A DNA stretch of 33,975 nt from Phocaeicola sartorii JCM 17136 = DSM 21941 (GCF_000614185.1 NZ_BAKM01000043.1:1-33975); one strand, 5' to 3'; numbered from the stretch's first letter, positions 17,953 through 26,856 are shown. A program made the numbers and translations. Notes: generated from the letters alone by a model not told the origin.

Positions 17953-17987
17953 CACGGGGCACGAAGCACGGAGTACGGAGCACGGGG
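17953..17987. repeat. Five tandem 7-bp repeats
   Basis: CACGGGG, CACGAAG, CACGGAG, TACGGAG and CACGGGG follow each other without gaps. They lie in the 289-bp gap between the DUF4248 and DUF3987 genes, which is otherwise rich in GGGGAC and ACAC tracts. No other gene is convincing in this gap. Confidence 0.65.
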
Positions 17988-18054
17988 ATCGTGGGGACAA
18001 TGGGGACACCCCCTCTTTTCCTCACACACACGTACACTCGCACACATACGTCGG

Positions 18055-19860
18055 TTAGCTCTTGCGATACGTCCCCTTGCCGTCCACACTCACCAGCGCC
18101 CCTTGTTTGGTGAGCCGTTTGAGCCAGGTAAGCGCGGTGCTTTCGGGTATCCCCCTTTCATGCGTCTTTTCCAGCAGCAGCTGGCGGGTAAACTCATCCT
18201 TCATTTCGGCAAAGAGCATCTCCCTGTCCGCTGTGCCCCGGCGCTTGATAACGGAAGAAGCCAGAAACGAAAGAATATGTGTGGCGTGCAGATAAAGCGG
18301 TTCCACCAAGGAGAGCACGGCATGGAAATCATTGTCTGTGATCACCATGTCCCAGCGCGGGGTGATATGGTCCTTCAGATTGTCAGGAGAAAGATGTGCG
18401 TCAGGTTTCACCAGCGAAGCATCTTCCAGGCTTCGCAGGATGGCGACTATCGACATCATGCGGCACGTATTGACGGCAAGGCGGATTACGGAGCTGTTCA
18501 TCTCGTTACTGTTTATCTTGCCGGAACGATGGAATAGTTGGTCAAACTGCTGGTTGAACTGCTTTTTCTGGTCATGGGTCAGTTTCAGGGTAAACAAACC
18601 CTGGAGTGTCAGTTTGTCCAGCGTGCTTTTCCATTCTTTGCCCATCAGGCGGAATTCCTCGTCCACATCTATCTCATCCTCGTCGAACTGGTCCGCCCAT
18701 TGGGTGACGCGTGGCATGTAATAGAAGTTCTGACGGGAGAACAGGCCGTTCTCCGCCGTGGGGATCAGGGGCTTTACCTGTGCGGGTGTACCCGAAAGCA
18801 GTACGGAGAGATAGCTTCTTCCCACCTCCTGATATTCGCGGTCGGTGCGTCGGTTGTAGGACAGGCGGTCGTGGTCGAATGCCTTGCGCAGTGTGTCGCT
18901 CCAGTTGCCGAATTCGGTGCCTATGGCGGTGGATACGGTGTCCGCCTCACTTTCGCAGATGAGGCCCGTGCCGTTGGAATCCATGATATTTTGCAGGATA
19001 CCCGTTCCGGTGTTGTTTCCCGATATGAGGAACATCCGGTTGGGGGGCAATACGGGAGCCTCCTGATTTTTCCGTTCCTTGCCCAGGGAGTCATAGCTCG
19101 CCTTTTCCCGGCGGTAAGTTTTCATCGCCTCTTTCACCTCGGCGCGTATCTTGTCGTGTATAGGTTCGATGAGAAGCCTGACCCACGTCAATGCACCTTT
19201 TCCTGAGGCGGACGGGGCTACGATGAAGGTCTGCATGCAGGGGGCTTGCCATTTCCGGCCGTACTGGCACCGCACTGTGTGCGAGAGGGAGGAGCCCAGT
19301 ACGGTAAGCGCTCCTAGTAGCAGTATATCGCGTTGTTCGGGCTTTTTACCGAAGGAGATGATTCTTTCCAGCAGCTCCGGCCATACATAGTCCTGTGGGA
19401 AGGTAGGCAGGGGGGAGTAGGGATCGGAACCTTCGGTGAGTTGTTCCTCCCCGTTAGTTTCATCGGAAAGGCTATCGTCCTCCTTATTATATCGCGCGTA
19501 CGTGTGTGGGAAATCCGGGGCTGTCCCTGCTGTCCCCGTTGTTTTTACCGGACGAGAGCCGGAGCGGCCGGAAATCTTCACGCCGCATTGTTCGGCCAGA
19601 TGGAATACGCTTCCCAGATGTATATCTTCTTTATCGGCACGAAGCGCGTTCGAGAACAGTGTCTGTGCATTGCGCTCGTTGTATTTGGAGGAAAGGGAGC
19701 AAAGGGAGAGGAAATCATTTCGTCCCGCTTCTCCGCAATCGTTTGCGATGGCGAAAGCCAGTTGTACATATTCGATATAGGTGGGGGCGATATCCGCACC
19801 TGCCATACGGACGGCTTCGGTCAGATGCTGCAAGTCTTCCAGAGGATTGTTCATTCTCAT
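18055..19860 (-). CDS. DUF3987 protein with PrimCT-like N-terminal domain
   Basis: A 601-aa protein. Residues 8-95 form a helical PrimCT-2-like domain (YIEYVQLAFAIANDCGEAGR, LFSNALRADK). Residues about 97-150 are a low-complexity linker (VKTTGTAGTAPDFPHTYA). From about 155 to 560 is the DUF3987 domain, with a P-loop-like APSASGKGALTW at about 215 and the SGNNTGTGILQNIMDSNGTG and CESEADTVS segments. The C terminus has a winged-helix look (RGIPESTALTWLKRLTKQG). Such proteins resemble replicative primase/helicase parts from phages and plasmids; the enzymatic role here is not proven. It lies 40 bp after the VirE-N gene and probably shares its transcript. Confidence 0.75.
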   Translation of the reverse strand: MRMNNPLEDLQHLTEAVRMAGADIAPTYIEYVQLAFAIANDCGEAGRNDFLSLCSLSSKYNERNAQTLFSNALRADKEDIHLGSVFHLAEQCGVKISGRSGSRPVKTTGTAGTAPDFPHTYARYNKEDDSLSDETNGEEQLTEGSDPYSPLPTFPQDYVWPELLERIISFGKKPEQRDILLLGALTVLGSSLSHTVRCQYGRKWQAPCMQTFIVAPSASGKGALTWVRLLIEPIHDKIRAEVKEAMKTYRREKASYDSLGKERKNQEAPVLPPNRMFLISGNNTGTGILQNIMDSNGTGLICESEADTVSTAIGTEFGNWSDTLRKAFDHDRLSYNRRTDREYQEVGRSYLSVLLSGTPAQVKPLIPTAENGLFSRQNFYYMPRVTQWADQFDEDEIDVDEEFRLMGKEWKSTLDKLTLQGLFTLKLTHDQKKQFNQQFDQLFHRSGKINSNEMNSSVIRLAVNTCRMMSIVAILRSLEDASLVKPDAHLSPDNLKDHITPRWDMVITDNDFHAVLSLVEPLYLHATHILSFLASSVIKRRGTADREMLFAEMKDEFTRQLLLEKTHERGIPESTALTWLKRLTKQGALVSVDGKGTYRKS

Positions 19861-19900
19861 GATGATTTTTATTTTTTTAGTAACTGTTTAATTTTTCAGT

Positions 19901-20566
19901 TTAAATTTCCCCGCGCATCAATGCTTCTTTGTCATACGAGAGGAAACATGCCCGTACCAGGTCTTTGCCGGAACGGTCCACGCCCTTGTCGGGATGGCTC
20001 TTTTTAAGGGCTTCCTTGTCCGGGTGGATGCTGTGTGAGTCATAGACTGCTTCTATGTAGTTCATCGCCCAGTAGATATTTTCGGAGGCATTCTGCCGGG
20101 TATCGGGTATGCGTGCCGGGTCGTATGGGATGAACGCCTTTACTCCATGTCCGCTGGGGCTGGTAAATGTCAGTACAGGGCAGAGGAGGAGGTCGTCGAA
20201 CAGTTCTCTTTTCAACTTTTCCGCTTCCTGACAGGAGTCCAGATGGTCTATGTCCACCACGATCAGCCCCGACGGCTCGGTCAGCCTGTCGCTTTTGCGG
20301 TAGGAGAAGACGCCGCAGGGGGTGACGTAGGGCAGCGTCTGCTGCTTGAGCATGCGATAGGCTTTCTCATCTCCGCTTTCCGCCGCTCCCCGCACGGCCT
20401 CGGTCAGTGTTCTCAGGCGTTCGCTGTGCGTAATCAGTTCGTAGACTTCCTGCAAGGTGGTTTCCTTGTAGGGTGTTAAGGTGGGCGGCTGGATGGTCCG
20501 TCCGGTGGCACTGTCCTTTACCGGCGATATGGGCGGAAGAAACAGAGACATTTTAAATTGGTTCAT
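19901..20566 (-). CDS. VirE N-terminal / BT4734-like domain protein
   Basis: A 221-aa protein. The conserved region runs through TLPYVTPCGVFSYRKSDRLT, PSGLIVVDIDHLD and FTSPSGHGVKAFIPYDP, then ENIYWAMNYIEAVYDS. The VVDIDHLD acids and the SPSGHGVKAF turn resemble archaeo-eukaryotic primase-like folds. In many Bacteroides genomes it pairs with a DUF3987 gene, and here it is the first gene of that cassette. Some phages carry the two parts in one protein. It may prime DNA or bind nucleotides; no experiment supports this here. Start ATG 20566 is followed at residue 6 by a second Met, so a start five codons later is possible. Confidence 0.75.
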   Translation of the reverse strand: MNQFKMSLFLPPISPVKDSATGRTIQPPTLTPYKETTLQEVYELITHSERLRTLTEAVRGAAESGDEKAYRMLKQQTLPYVTPCGVFSYRKSDRLTEPSGLIVVDIDHLDSCQEAEKLKRELFDDLLLCPVLTFTSPSGHGVKAFIPYDPARIPDTRQNASENIYWAMNYIEAVYDSHSIHPDKEALKKSHPDKGVDRSGKDLVRACFLSYDKEALMRGEI

Positions 20567-20725
20567 ACGTTTTTATTTATTAATTTTGCAACCGCTAGTC
20601 TTTTTAGGGCCGGCTGATTGATTTCAATGTGTCAAAGTTCGTCATAATAATTGATATATATGTGTTTCTGTCCTGAATGGGGACACGTAAATGATTATAA
20701 CTTAAAAAAATATAATTTTAATCCG

Positions 20726-21040
20726 ATGGAACATTCAAATCCTGTGATTCAAACTCAGCAGTTGGCTGTTGAGGTAGTGAAACGTCTGGACCAGCTTAAT
20801 CTGCACAGACGGGAGTTGGAGCGTAAGCTCCATGTAAGTCATGGTTTCTTTACCCAAGCCTAAAAGGGAAAAAATAACATGACGCTTCTTCTTTTTTTCG
20901 AGGTGAAGGCGATTATAGAAGAACACTATGAGAAGCGTATCGAGTTTTACAAATATGTCAATCCGCCCCTGTCGCGCGAGGTGGAACATGAACTGGCGGC
21001 TTGGAAGAAAAAGGTGAGGGAGATTATGGAGCTGTGTTGA
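20726..21040 (+). pseudogene. Small hypothetical gene broken by an in-frame stop
   Basis: From ATG 20726 the frame gives MEHSNPVIQTQQLAVEVVKR and HRRELERKLHVSHGFFTQA, then a TAA at about 20861. The same frame continues after a short gap with EVKAIIEEHYEKRIEFYKYV and NPPLSREVEHELAAWKKKVR to a TGA at 21038. Both parts are helical and charged and could be one protein of about 100 aa. I do not recognise a family. It reads away from the VirE-N gene, with about 160 bp between them. Confidence 0.35.
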
Positions 21041-21172
21041 AACTTATTGATGGGAAATCTTTGCCGGAAGGAAAAGGAACCAAATTTTGTGGTAAATGCA
21101 ACCGGAAGTGGCGGAATTTGTTTATCTTCGTAGCGGTAATGCTAAAATGCAGGAACAGATGGCAGGTTAAAT

Positions 21173-21372
21173 GCCTTTGCCAATGATGAGTTGAACGCTT
21201 ATTGGTTTGGCAGCGGCACGCCCACTTATCTGATAGAGATGTTGCGAAAGTTCCACCTTCTTCCGTCCGATTTAGGGCACAGTATGCGCTCGGCGGACTG
21301 CCAGTGGTGAGGGTGGGGATCAATTTTGATGTGGAGAAACACACCTTGGGGGATTGGATCATAGAAGAATAG
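21173..21372 (+). pseudogene. Relic of AAA-ATPase / PD-(D/E)XK nuclease protein
   Basis: One frame reads AFANDELNAYWFGSGTPTYL and IEMLRKFHLLPSDLG, the middle segment of the Bacteroides AAA-ATPase_like/DUF1703 proteins (the '.YWf.TGTPTyLie.L' element). It ends at TGA 21308. An adjacent frame supplies their C terminus, VVRVGINFDVEKHTLGDWII, to TAG 21370. The roughly 150-residue part that normally lies between has been lost by deletion. It is non-functional debris. 21041-21172 contains no recognisable gene. Confidence 0.6.
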
Positions 21373-21551
21373 ACTGTATATGTAAGAACTCTTTCATAGC
21401 AAGGACGGTAAAAGCGAAAAATAATGGAGCAGAAACTTTTCGATATGATATCAATTAAGATGCTGAATATTTGTTTGTTTGAAGAAAAATTTCGTTCTTT
21501 GTATTAAGCTTGATTACAGTTAACAACAAATTCAATCTAAAGATAAGGAGT

Positions 21552-21860
21552 ATGAAGCGTCCTGAAATTGTGAAATCTATACAAAATGCCTTACATAAGG
21601 TTGCTCCTGGTATAAAGGTGATACTTTATGGAAGTGAGGCGCGGGGTGATGCGCGTAGTGATAGTGATATAGACCTGTTGCTGTTGATAGATAAGGATGT
21701 GGTTACTTTGGAGGACAAGATGCTTTTAACTGCTCCTTTATATGACATTGAGTTAGAAACCGGTGTTCAGATCAATCCGTTTATAGAGTCGATGAAAGAA
21801 TGGGGAAAACGTTTCACTCCGTTTTATGAGAATATAATGAAGGAGGGGATATTGTTATGA
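21552..21860 (+). CDS. MNT-domain nucleotidyltransferase, second pair
   Basis: A 102-aa minimal nucleotidyltransferase. ILYGSEARGDARSDSDIDLL gives G27-S28 and D39/D41, the complete GSX10DXD motif. ATG 21552 is preceded by AAGGAG and fits the family start better than the upstream GTG-type extension. It overlaps the HEPN gene by 4 bp (ATGA). It is probably the antitoxin-like partner of that gene. It differs clearly from the first MNT protein (15159) and is not a recent duplicate. A TTTG...GTTCTTTG arrangement 21477-21506 is a weak promoter match. Confidence 0.8.
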   Translation: MKRPEIVKSIQNALHKVAPGIKVILYGSEARGDARSDSDIDLLLLIDKDVVTLEDKMLLTAPLYDIELETGVQINPFIESMKEWGKRFTPFYENIMKEGILL

Positions 21861-22258
21861 CTCCGGAACAGCGGTTTGATATTGTGTTATATAGGATGAA
21901 TTCAGCCAAATCATTGTTAGATGAAATAAAAGATCATATAGAGCGTGGTTATTACAATACGGCAATGAATAGGATGTATTATGCCTGTTTTTATGCTGTG
22001 AGTGGGTTGTTGTTGCAATCGGAAATAGACGGAGTCAAGAGCCACGAAGGTGTCCGTCAAAAATTCAGCCAGCATTTTATTCTTACAGGTAAGCTTCCTA
22101 AAGAATGGGGACGCTTTTATTCTATTTTGTTCAATAATCGTTCAGCTGCCGATTATGAAGACTTTAAGAACTTTGATTTAGCAGCGACTCAGGAAATGTA
22201 TCCTAAAGTCTGTGCTTTTATAGGGCTTATTGATAATTTGGTTTTCGATAAGAATTAA
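21857..22258 (+). CDS. HEPN-domain protein, second pair
   Basis: A 133-aa HEPN protein of the PF05168 type: RGYYNTAMNRMYYACFYAVS is diagnostic, then GVKSHEGVRQKFSQHFILTG and FNNRSAADYEDFKNFDL. I do not see the RX4-6H motif of HepT toxins; the conserved Arg is followed by SAADY instead. So it may be a nucleic-acid or nucleotide binder, or a toxin with another active site, and not a classic RNase. It is coupled to the MNT gene by ATGA. The pair lies on the + strand, right after the nuclease relic. Confidence 0.78.
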   Translation: MTPEQRFDIVLYRMNSAKSLLDEIKDHIERGYYNTAMNRMYYACFYAVSGLLLQSEIDGVKSHEGVRQKFSQHFILTGKLPKEWGRFYSILFNNRSAADYEDFKNFDLAATQEMYPKVCAFIGLIDNLVFDKN

Positions 22259-22350
22259 TCCGTAAAGAATAGGATATTTACTATAGGCTGCATGCAATGA
22301 CGCATGCGGCCTTCCCTTTTTTGTTGCCGGTAGCGTCCGGCATCCGCATA

Positions 22351-24664
22351 ATGTATTATACAACCGACAATCTTCGTGATTATCAGCAGGAGATGAAGCT
22401 CCGCCTCTTCAAGGAGTGGGAGTTTCATCAGAGTGTGATGGTACAGATGCCCACCGGTACGGGCAAGACGCATCTGCTGGCCGCCATCGTAAGGGAATTC
22501 CTACATGGCTCCCACGCTCCGGTATGGATTGTGGCGCACCGCCGGGAACTGGTGGATCAGATAGAGGAAACCGTATCCCGGTACGGGATGAGAAAAGAGG
22601 ACGGAAGGGTGAGGGTACTGTCCATCCAGTGGCTGTCCCGTAACGGGCAGACCATGGACGAAACTCCGGCCCTGATCGTCATCGACGAGGCGCATCACGC
22701 CTTGGCGGAAACCTACCGGGCGCTTTGGAAAAGGTATCCGGAAGCAAGGAAACTGGGCATGACCGCCACACCTTGTCGGCTAAACGGCAAGGGATTCACG
22801 GACTTGTTCGAGAGCCTGATCACCTCGTGGAGTGTCGAAGCGTTCATCGGAAGAGGATATTTGTCATCCTTCGATTACGTGTCCATCCGTGCGAACAGCA
22901 GGGAACAGCATCTGATAGACTCGCTGAAGAAGCGGGGGGCGGACGGGGACTACCAGATAAAGGAGATGAACGCGGTGCTGAACCGGGAGACAAGTATCGG
23001 CCGGCTGTATGAGAGCGTGGAACGATACGCCCACGGAAAGAAAGGAATCGTGTATGCTGTCAGCATCGCCCATGCCCGCCGGATAGCGGCCTGTTATAGC
23101 GCACACGGACTGGATGCCGTGGCTATCGACAGCCGGACTCCGGCCTTGGAACGCAAGAAGTTGGTGGAGGATTTCAGACGGGGAAGGATTAAAGTGCTGG
23201 TCAATGTGGATATCTTCTCCGAGGGTTTTGACTGCCCCGATGTGGAGTTCGTGCAGCTGGCACGCCCTACGCTTTCGCTGGCAAAGTACCTGCAACAGGT
23301 GGGGCGCGGGCTGAGGAGGTCGGGGGAGAAGGAGTCCTGCATATTGATAGACAATGTGGGGCTGTACCGCATTTTCGGCCTGCCTGTCCGGAACCATGAC
23401 TGGACGGCGATGTTCGAGGGGCGGATGATCGGTAACGCGCTGTCCCGGGCACGGACGGAAGGAAGGCTTTCCCTGCCCGGGATCTTGTCATTGCCGGAGG
23501 ATGAAAAGCAGCGGAGGATGAACTGGAGGTGGTGATCACGCACGACCGGCTGATGGAGTCTCTTATAGACCGGAAGGATTGCGCACCGGAGAAAGAAACA
23601 CAGCCTGTCTTGAAAAGTTATTATGACAGACAAAGCGGTCTTTGGGGATTGAGGCGCGGGGAGAGGATGACGGTAAGGCCCCAGTATCCGGAAGTGTTTG
23701 ATGTCTGTGGAGACCGGGCGGCAGTGAGGTTCGGAAATGGCGGGGCAGGCGTGGTGAATGAGGCCGGACAGCCCGGAATACAGCTGGACCGCTGCCGGAA
23801 AATGAAGTTCATGAGAGAGGATCTTCTTGCCGTGACAGACTGTGCGGGCAATGAATCTTACATCGACCTGAAGGTAAACAGGACCTATCGGGAGAAACCC
23901 GTGGTGCTGGCATTCGGCCGTATGGAACTGCCATACAGCGGAGTGGAGCTGCTGAAGGTGGGGGAGTTCTTTTTCAGCCGTACCGGAAAGCCGTATGTCT
24001 CCATGCGCGGGGTGAACCGGAGTGGCATCTGTTTTTATGACTTTTATCTGAAGATACCGGACTACCGTGTTCCGAAGGACTGCCAGTTGGTGGATCCTGT
24101 GTGGACTACCTTGTTTGATGTTTTCGCCTGCGTGCTGGAGGGGATGATGAGGAGGTGTATTGGTGCTGCGGCCGTCTGGCCGACCGGAGTATTGTGGTGA
24201 TGGATGGGAACGGGAATTATTATCAGGTGGAGAAAGGGAAGGGAAAGCGGTACGTGGCCTGTAACGCTCCCCGTCCGGGTGAGGCGGATTTCCATACGGT
24301 GATGGATCGCCTGAAGGAGGAAGCCGGACGGTGTGCCGGGACGGCCCGGCAGAAACAATTGCAGGAAGAGGAGCGGAAAAGATGGAAAAGACTGGAGGAG
24401 ATAAGGAACGCATTGCCTTTCCGGATGGGGATGAAATGGGGATTGAAGTCGGGTGAACGCATTGTGGTGCCTCCCCGGTACAGAAAAATCCTGCCTCCTG
24501 TGGGATATTATTGTGCATACGAGGAAAATGCCTGCCAGTGGGGAGTAATGGCTCTGGACGGACGGGTGGTGGTGGAAGCCCGTTATCAGAAGGTGGAGAT
24601 AGACGGAGATGGCACGGTGCGTCTGACCGTCATTCCGGGAAAGGTGAAGACGATAAAACTATGA
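22351..24664 (+). pseudogene. SF2 DEAD/DEAH-box helicase with WG-like repeats, two frameshifts
   Basis: Helicase motifs in order: VQMPTGTGKTHLLAA (Walker A, residues 34-40), VIDEAHHA (DEAH at 112-115), GMTATP (138-141), VNVDIFSEGFDCPDVEFVQL and QQVGRGLRRS (motif VI). The next part contains YYDRQSGLWGLRRGERMTV and later KWGLKSGERIVVPPRYRK and QWGVMALDGRVVVEARYQ, which are WG-type beta repeats. As written the frame stops at 23535 and again at 24200. One A restored at 23504-23507 (EDEKAAEDELEVVITHD) and one G at 24140-24143 (EGDDEEVYWCCGRLAD) join all three parts into about 771 aa. ATG 22351 is preferred because it starts at the conserved MYYTTDNLRDYQQEM. The function may be restriction-like or repair; not determined. 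Confidence 0.75.
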
Positions 24665-24736
24665 TTCATTTTGAATGATATAAATGTCTTGAACGGATGG
24701 AGTAGGGAAATTAGACAAGAGGATTATAGTGATAGA

Positions 24737-24770
24737 GGGGCTGTCCGATTTTTCTTCGGGCAGCCCCTTG
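24737..24770 (+). terminator. Rho-independent terminator, bidirectional
   Basis: GGGGCTGTCCGA (24737-24748) and TCGGGCAGCCCC (24756-24767) form a 12-bp stem with one G-U pair. It sits between the end of the helicase gene (+) and the end of the outer-membrane protein gene (-) and should serve both. Confidence 0.75.
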
Positions 24771-24825
24771 TTGTTATTTATAGTTTAAAAATAAAAGAAG
24801 TGAAAATGGTCTGTTTCTTGTTTTT

Positions 24826-25341
24826 TTAGAACCTGTATCCATAGCCTAGCATGATGGATGCATTGTCGTCTTTGGCAAACATGAACTTCGCTTCAGCATT
24901 CAGATAACTGCGCTTGGAAATGGGTAATGTGATACCTCCTCCCAGGTTGAAAGCGAATTTGGTAGAGTTGCTTCGGTCTATTTCCACTTCTTTTCCGTTT
25001 GTTTCCACACTCTTTTTTCCGTAGAAATTGTTTTGCATACCGATGCCTGCAAGAGGATAGACAGAAAATCCCTGCCCGTCTTCCTTGAAATTGAATACAT
25101 AATGGAAATTCACATTTACATCCAGGCCGGTAACTTTGTCTTTAGGAAAGTAGAAAGTTACATCCGGAGCAAGCCGAAGATTATTCGCTATCGCATAGCG
25201 TCCCTGTACTCCCAGACCGAATCTTTCATAATTGGTCTGATAACCGACATTTCCCATCAAGGAGCCTTCTCCTTTAACTGTTTGGGCATTCATGCCCACT
25301 GATGCTAGTACAATCATAGCCAGAAAAATTAATTTTCTCAT
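24826..25341 (-). CDS. Outer-membrane beta-barrel protein (porin family)
   Basis: A 171-aa protein with a signal peptide (MRKLIFLAMIVLASVGMNA, then QTVKGEGS). Alternating beta strands follow: LMGNVGYQTNYERFGLGVQG, LDVNVNFHYVFNF, YPLAGIGMQNNFYG, FAFNLGGGITLPISKRSYL and the C-terminal aromatic SIMLGYGYRF. This is an 8-stranded OmpW/OmpX-size barrel, as in many Bacteroidales. The function is unknown and likely structural or stress related. It is monocistronic, with terminators on its 3' side. Confidence 0.75.
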   Translation of the reverse strand: MRKLIFLAMIVLASVGMNAQTVKGEGSLMGNVGYQTNYERFGLGVQGRYAIANNLRLAPDVTFYFPKDKVTGLDVNVNFHYVFNFKEDGQGFSVYPLAGIGMQNNFYGKKSVETNGKEVEIDRSNSTKFAFNLGGGITLPISKRSYLNAEAKFMFAKDDNASIMLGYGYRF

Positions 25342-25885
25342 AATTAAGGCATTTAGTTAATAAAATATTTTTTTTAAAAGAGGGGGTAAACCTCTTTTGA
25401 AGTAAACAACAAATGTTTGGTTACATTTGTTTGATATATATAGTTACATGTGCATGAGATGTTTGTACTAATATGAGCGTTCTTTTTTAATTTTTTGTAA
25501 AGTGGGAAATGATGTTAATTCCGTTTTTATGTCCTGAACTATTTTTTTTAATGCTTTGTTTTTCAGTATATGACAGGGGGTTAAATTGGTTGTATGCTGA
25601 ATTTCCAGTTTATGAAAATGGGTTATATGGTGTTCGGCTTGTTGTAACTGATTGAAATCACATTGTTTTGAGATAGTAAAATATCAGAATTGTTTTATTG
25701 TTAAAATTTATAGCCATGAAAAATCTAAGTTTTGATTTGCGGGCCAGACTGATAGTCAGTTCTGTTATCAGGGCAATAGCTTGTTTATTTTCAAGTCCCC
25801 CCAGACGGATAAAGTGATGATATATCAATCTATATAATTTACATGTAAATTTAAACCAAGTGTATAACTTAAAAAAAATCAGCCT
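25342..25885. other. AT-rich intergenic region with hairpin and one short ORF
   Basis: No long gene is visible. An 8-bp hairpin (AAAAGAGG 25376-25383 and CCTCTTTT 25391-25398) lies in the leader of the outer-membrane gene. An ATG at 25716 opens 33 codons (to 25817) whose peptide is hydrophobic in the middle and ends SSPPRRIK. It has no clear ribosome site and I cannot support it as a gene; it is a low-confidence candidate only. The rest looks like divergent promoter sequence. Confidence 0.4.
25716..25817 (+). CDS. Possible small membrane peptide
   Basis: A 33-codon ORF starting MKNLSFDLRARLIVSSVIRA with a hydrophobic middle and a basic end. The start is plausible but there is no match to a family I know. 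It lies 69 bp before the GlsB-like gene and on the same strand. It may be a real small protein or chance. Confidence 0.22.
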   Translation: MKNLSFDLRARLIVSSVIRAIACLFSSPPRRIK

Positions 25886-26143
25886 ATGTATTTTCTATGG
25901 TACATTATTATTGGAATTCTTGCTGGATTCGTTGCCAGCAAATTCATGCGGGGTGGCGGCTTTGGCCTGTTTACTAATCTGCTGGTAGGTGTTGTTGGCG
26001 GTGTTTTGGGTGGATGGGTGTTCGGTCTGCTTGGAATCACAACGACAGGTTTATTGGGCAGTCTGATAACTTCGATTGTGGGAGCTGTCGTTTTGTTATG
26101 GATTGTTTCATTGTTTAATAACAAAAAGAGAATTGAACTTTAA
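25886..26143 (+). CDS. GlsB/YeaQ/YmgE family membrane protein
   Basis: An 85-aa protein with three predicted membrane helices and many glycines: WYIIIGILAGFVASKFMRGG, LLVGVVGGVLGGWVFGLLGI and SIVGAVVLLWIVSLF. This is the Transglycosylase-associated (GlsB/YeaQ) pattern. Family members are stress-linked inner-membrane proteins of unknown mechanism. It is the first gene of a run of four to five small envelope genes on the + strand, 30 bp before the YtxH-like gene. Confidence 0.82.
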   Translation: MYFLWYIIIGILAGFVASKFMRGGGFGLFTNLLVGVVGGVLGGWVFGLLGITTTGLLGSLITSIVGAVVLLWIVSLFNNKKRIEL

Positions 26144-26173
26144 TTATTTTAACCTTTTAAAAACAACTTAATT

Positions 26174-26469
26174 ATGGAAAATAGAAATTCTAACTTATGG
26201 ATCGGTCTGGGAATAGGTTCGGTCATCGGTGCTTTAGCTTACCGCTTTTCACGTACTTCAAAAGCCAAGAAACTGAAGGAAAAAGTATGTGACACTTTTC
26301 ATAAAATAACCGGCCAGGTGGAAGATGTGTTGGACGAGGCCAAAGAAAAAACGATGGATGCCGGAAAAAACGTAGCAGACAAGGTGGCTGACAAGCATTC
26401 GGCTTTGCTGAAAAAACAGACGATTTTAAGAACAAAATGCATGCAATGGCTTCCGAAGCAAAGAAATAA
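26174..26469 (+). pseudogene. YtxH-like protein, frameshift near C terminus
   Basis: The start MENRNSNLWIGLGIGSVIGA has an N-terminal membrane helix. A long helix of charged heptads follows: KKLKEKVCDTFHKITGQVED, DVLDEAKEKTMDAGKNVADK. The frame as written runs past the natural end to 26491. One G restored near 26407 gives SALAEKTDDFKNKMHAMASE and a stop at 26467, 99 aa, normal for YtxH-like proteins. Such proteins are anchored, with an apolipoprotein-like amphipathic region. It belongs to the small gene run after the GlsB-like gene. Confidence 0.7.
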
Positions 26470-26505
26470 ATCGGAACAGATAACTTGCTGATAATTCATA
26501 CGCTT

Positions 26506-26831
26506 ATGAAATGGGAGGAACATTTGAAACATCAATTGCCGGCTAATGGCAGATGGGAAAATGATGAGCAACTGTACCGGATATGTCTGTTGGCATACGC
26601 CGAAGGATGTAACGAGGAAAGAAAGCTCTCGAGGCATACAGGCTTCGTTGTGGCAGACTGTTTGTAGAAAACCGGAAGGTACCGACCGGTCGGAAAAAGA
26701 GATTGCCAGAAAAGAAGCCCGATTGTCTAAGGAACGTAGCGGGCAAGTGCTGGCGGCTACTTCCAAGAAGGAAATGTCTTGGTGCAAGTATCAGTGATTT
26801 GAAAAAAAACACCGGTCTAAAGCCGTTGTAA
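26506..26831 (+). pseudogene. Small hypothetical protein, frameshifted
   Basis: From ATG 26506: MKWEEHLKHQLPANGRWEN, DEQLYRICLLAYAEGCNEER. The frame as written ends at 26667. One G restored near 26625 gives ALEAYRLRCGRLFVENRKVP and continues as a basic region to TAA 26829, about 108 aa. The helical EEHLKHQLP / AYAEGCNEERKALEAYRLRC part looks like a compact domain. I do not recognise a named family. It is in the small envelope/stress gene run. Confidence 0.45.
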
Positions 26832-26856
26832 TTATTAACCCTAAACCATTTGAATT

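Noticed and set aside
19333..20007. Long + strand ORF across the DUF3987 and VirE-N genes
   Set aside because: Antisense to two well-supported genes, no motifs, no ribosome site.
23094..24518. 474-codon open frame on the - strand
   Set aside because: It is antisense to the helicase, rich in Pro/Ser/His and without any family motif. It is open only because the GC-rich + strand gene biases its codons.
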